From Phenylobacterium sp. (GTDB lineage: Bacteria > Pseudomonadota > Alphaproteobacteria > Caulobacterales > Caulobacteraceae), in the NCBI GenBank assembly GCA_028291285.1, contig JAQGIJ010000144.1, forward strand, positions 1-27,197: a stretch of 27,197 nucleotides of DNA. Reading direction: 5' to 3'. The notes beneath the pieces are model-generated. The model ran no database searches. It was not told the origin of the DNA and saw only the letters and a list, made by a program, of their open reading frames with translations. A program made the position numbers and the translations under genes. Each line of letters begins with the position of its first letter. Positions within the stretch are counted from its first letter, which is position 1. Positions 27,151 through 27,197 of the stretch are shown in pieces.

Positions 27151-27197
27151 TCGGGAACTCCATCAGGAGGGCGCGCAGGGGAAAGGTGGCCATCTGC

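Noticed and set aside
1..27197. CRISPR array
   Set aside because: No regularly spaced repeats with unique spacers were seen; the operator, TCCCGAAG and 19-bp repeats are too few or irregular.
27138..27197. C-terminal end of a further lysis gene entering from the right edge
   Set aside because: A minus frame ending at TGA 27140-27138 (PPDGVPEWTA) and another ending about 15 bases before the Rz-like ATG are both possible; about 60 bases are too few to choose.

Overview
This window is phage DNA from a GC-rich alphaproteobacterial host, most likely Caulobacterales (Caulobacter, Phenylobacterium or Brevundimonas type). The host call rests on a full-length GcrA homologue and a SciP/DUF1153 homologue, both alphaproteobacterial cell-cycle regulators, and on the codon use. 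It is inference; no host gene is seen.

Layout. (1) Positions 1-8715, mostly minus strand: a leftward early operon with a Cro-like gene, a GIY-YIG/HTH fusion, small regulators, a coiled-coil protein, a VRR-NUC nuclease, a gp88-like cysteine protein, GcrA, an SPPY-type DNA methyltransferase, an XF1762-like protein, and the first 42 codons of a DnaB helicase running off the left edge. Most junctions overlap as ATGA or GTGA. A UUCG-capped terminator-like hairpin lies inside this operon. Positions 6838-7385 hold no secure gene but contain clustered inverted repeats, and two small plus-strand ORFs (7386-7991) face the operon. (2) Positions 8716-9576: immunity region, an S24-type repressor flanked by two clusters of a 14-bp operator (CGGTCATYYTACCG-like). 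(3) Positions 9577-24055, plus strand: a tightly packed rightward operon with small unknown genes, YqaJ exonuclease, several HNH nucleases, a zinc-finger protein, SciP-like regulator, winged-helix protein, ASCH-like protein, HerA-like ATPase, cytosine-C5 methyltransferase, HhH-GPD glycosylase, HTH/excisionase candidate and tyrosine integrase. (4) Positions 24056-24327: attachment site, the 3' part of a tRNA-Thr(TGT), with repeated TCCCGAAG boxes. (5) Positions 24328-25676, plus strand: accessory genes led by an HNH-AP2 endonuclease. (6) Positions 25673-27197, minus strand: the end of a lysis operon (Rz-like, DUF6527, Rz1-like lipoprotein) closed by a strong intrinsic terminator.

Phage genes lie on both sides of the partial tRNA, and the minus-strand operon that leaves at the left edge would, on a circular map, return at the right edge as the lysis genes. 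The att site is therefore best read as attP of one circular phage genome, or as the junction of tandem prophages.

The most interesting points are a phage-borne set of cell-cycle regulator homologues (GcrA, SciP and a DNA methyltransferase two genes from GcrA), an HNH gene that appears to have inserted into the start of a methyltransferase gene leaving a synonymously diverged copy of the 5' end, a possible overprinted or double-frameshifted reading frame in that methyltransferase, and the two-cluster operator system.
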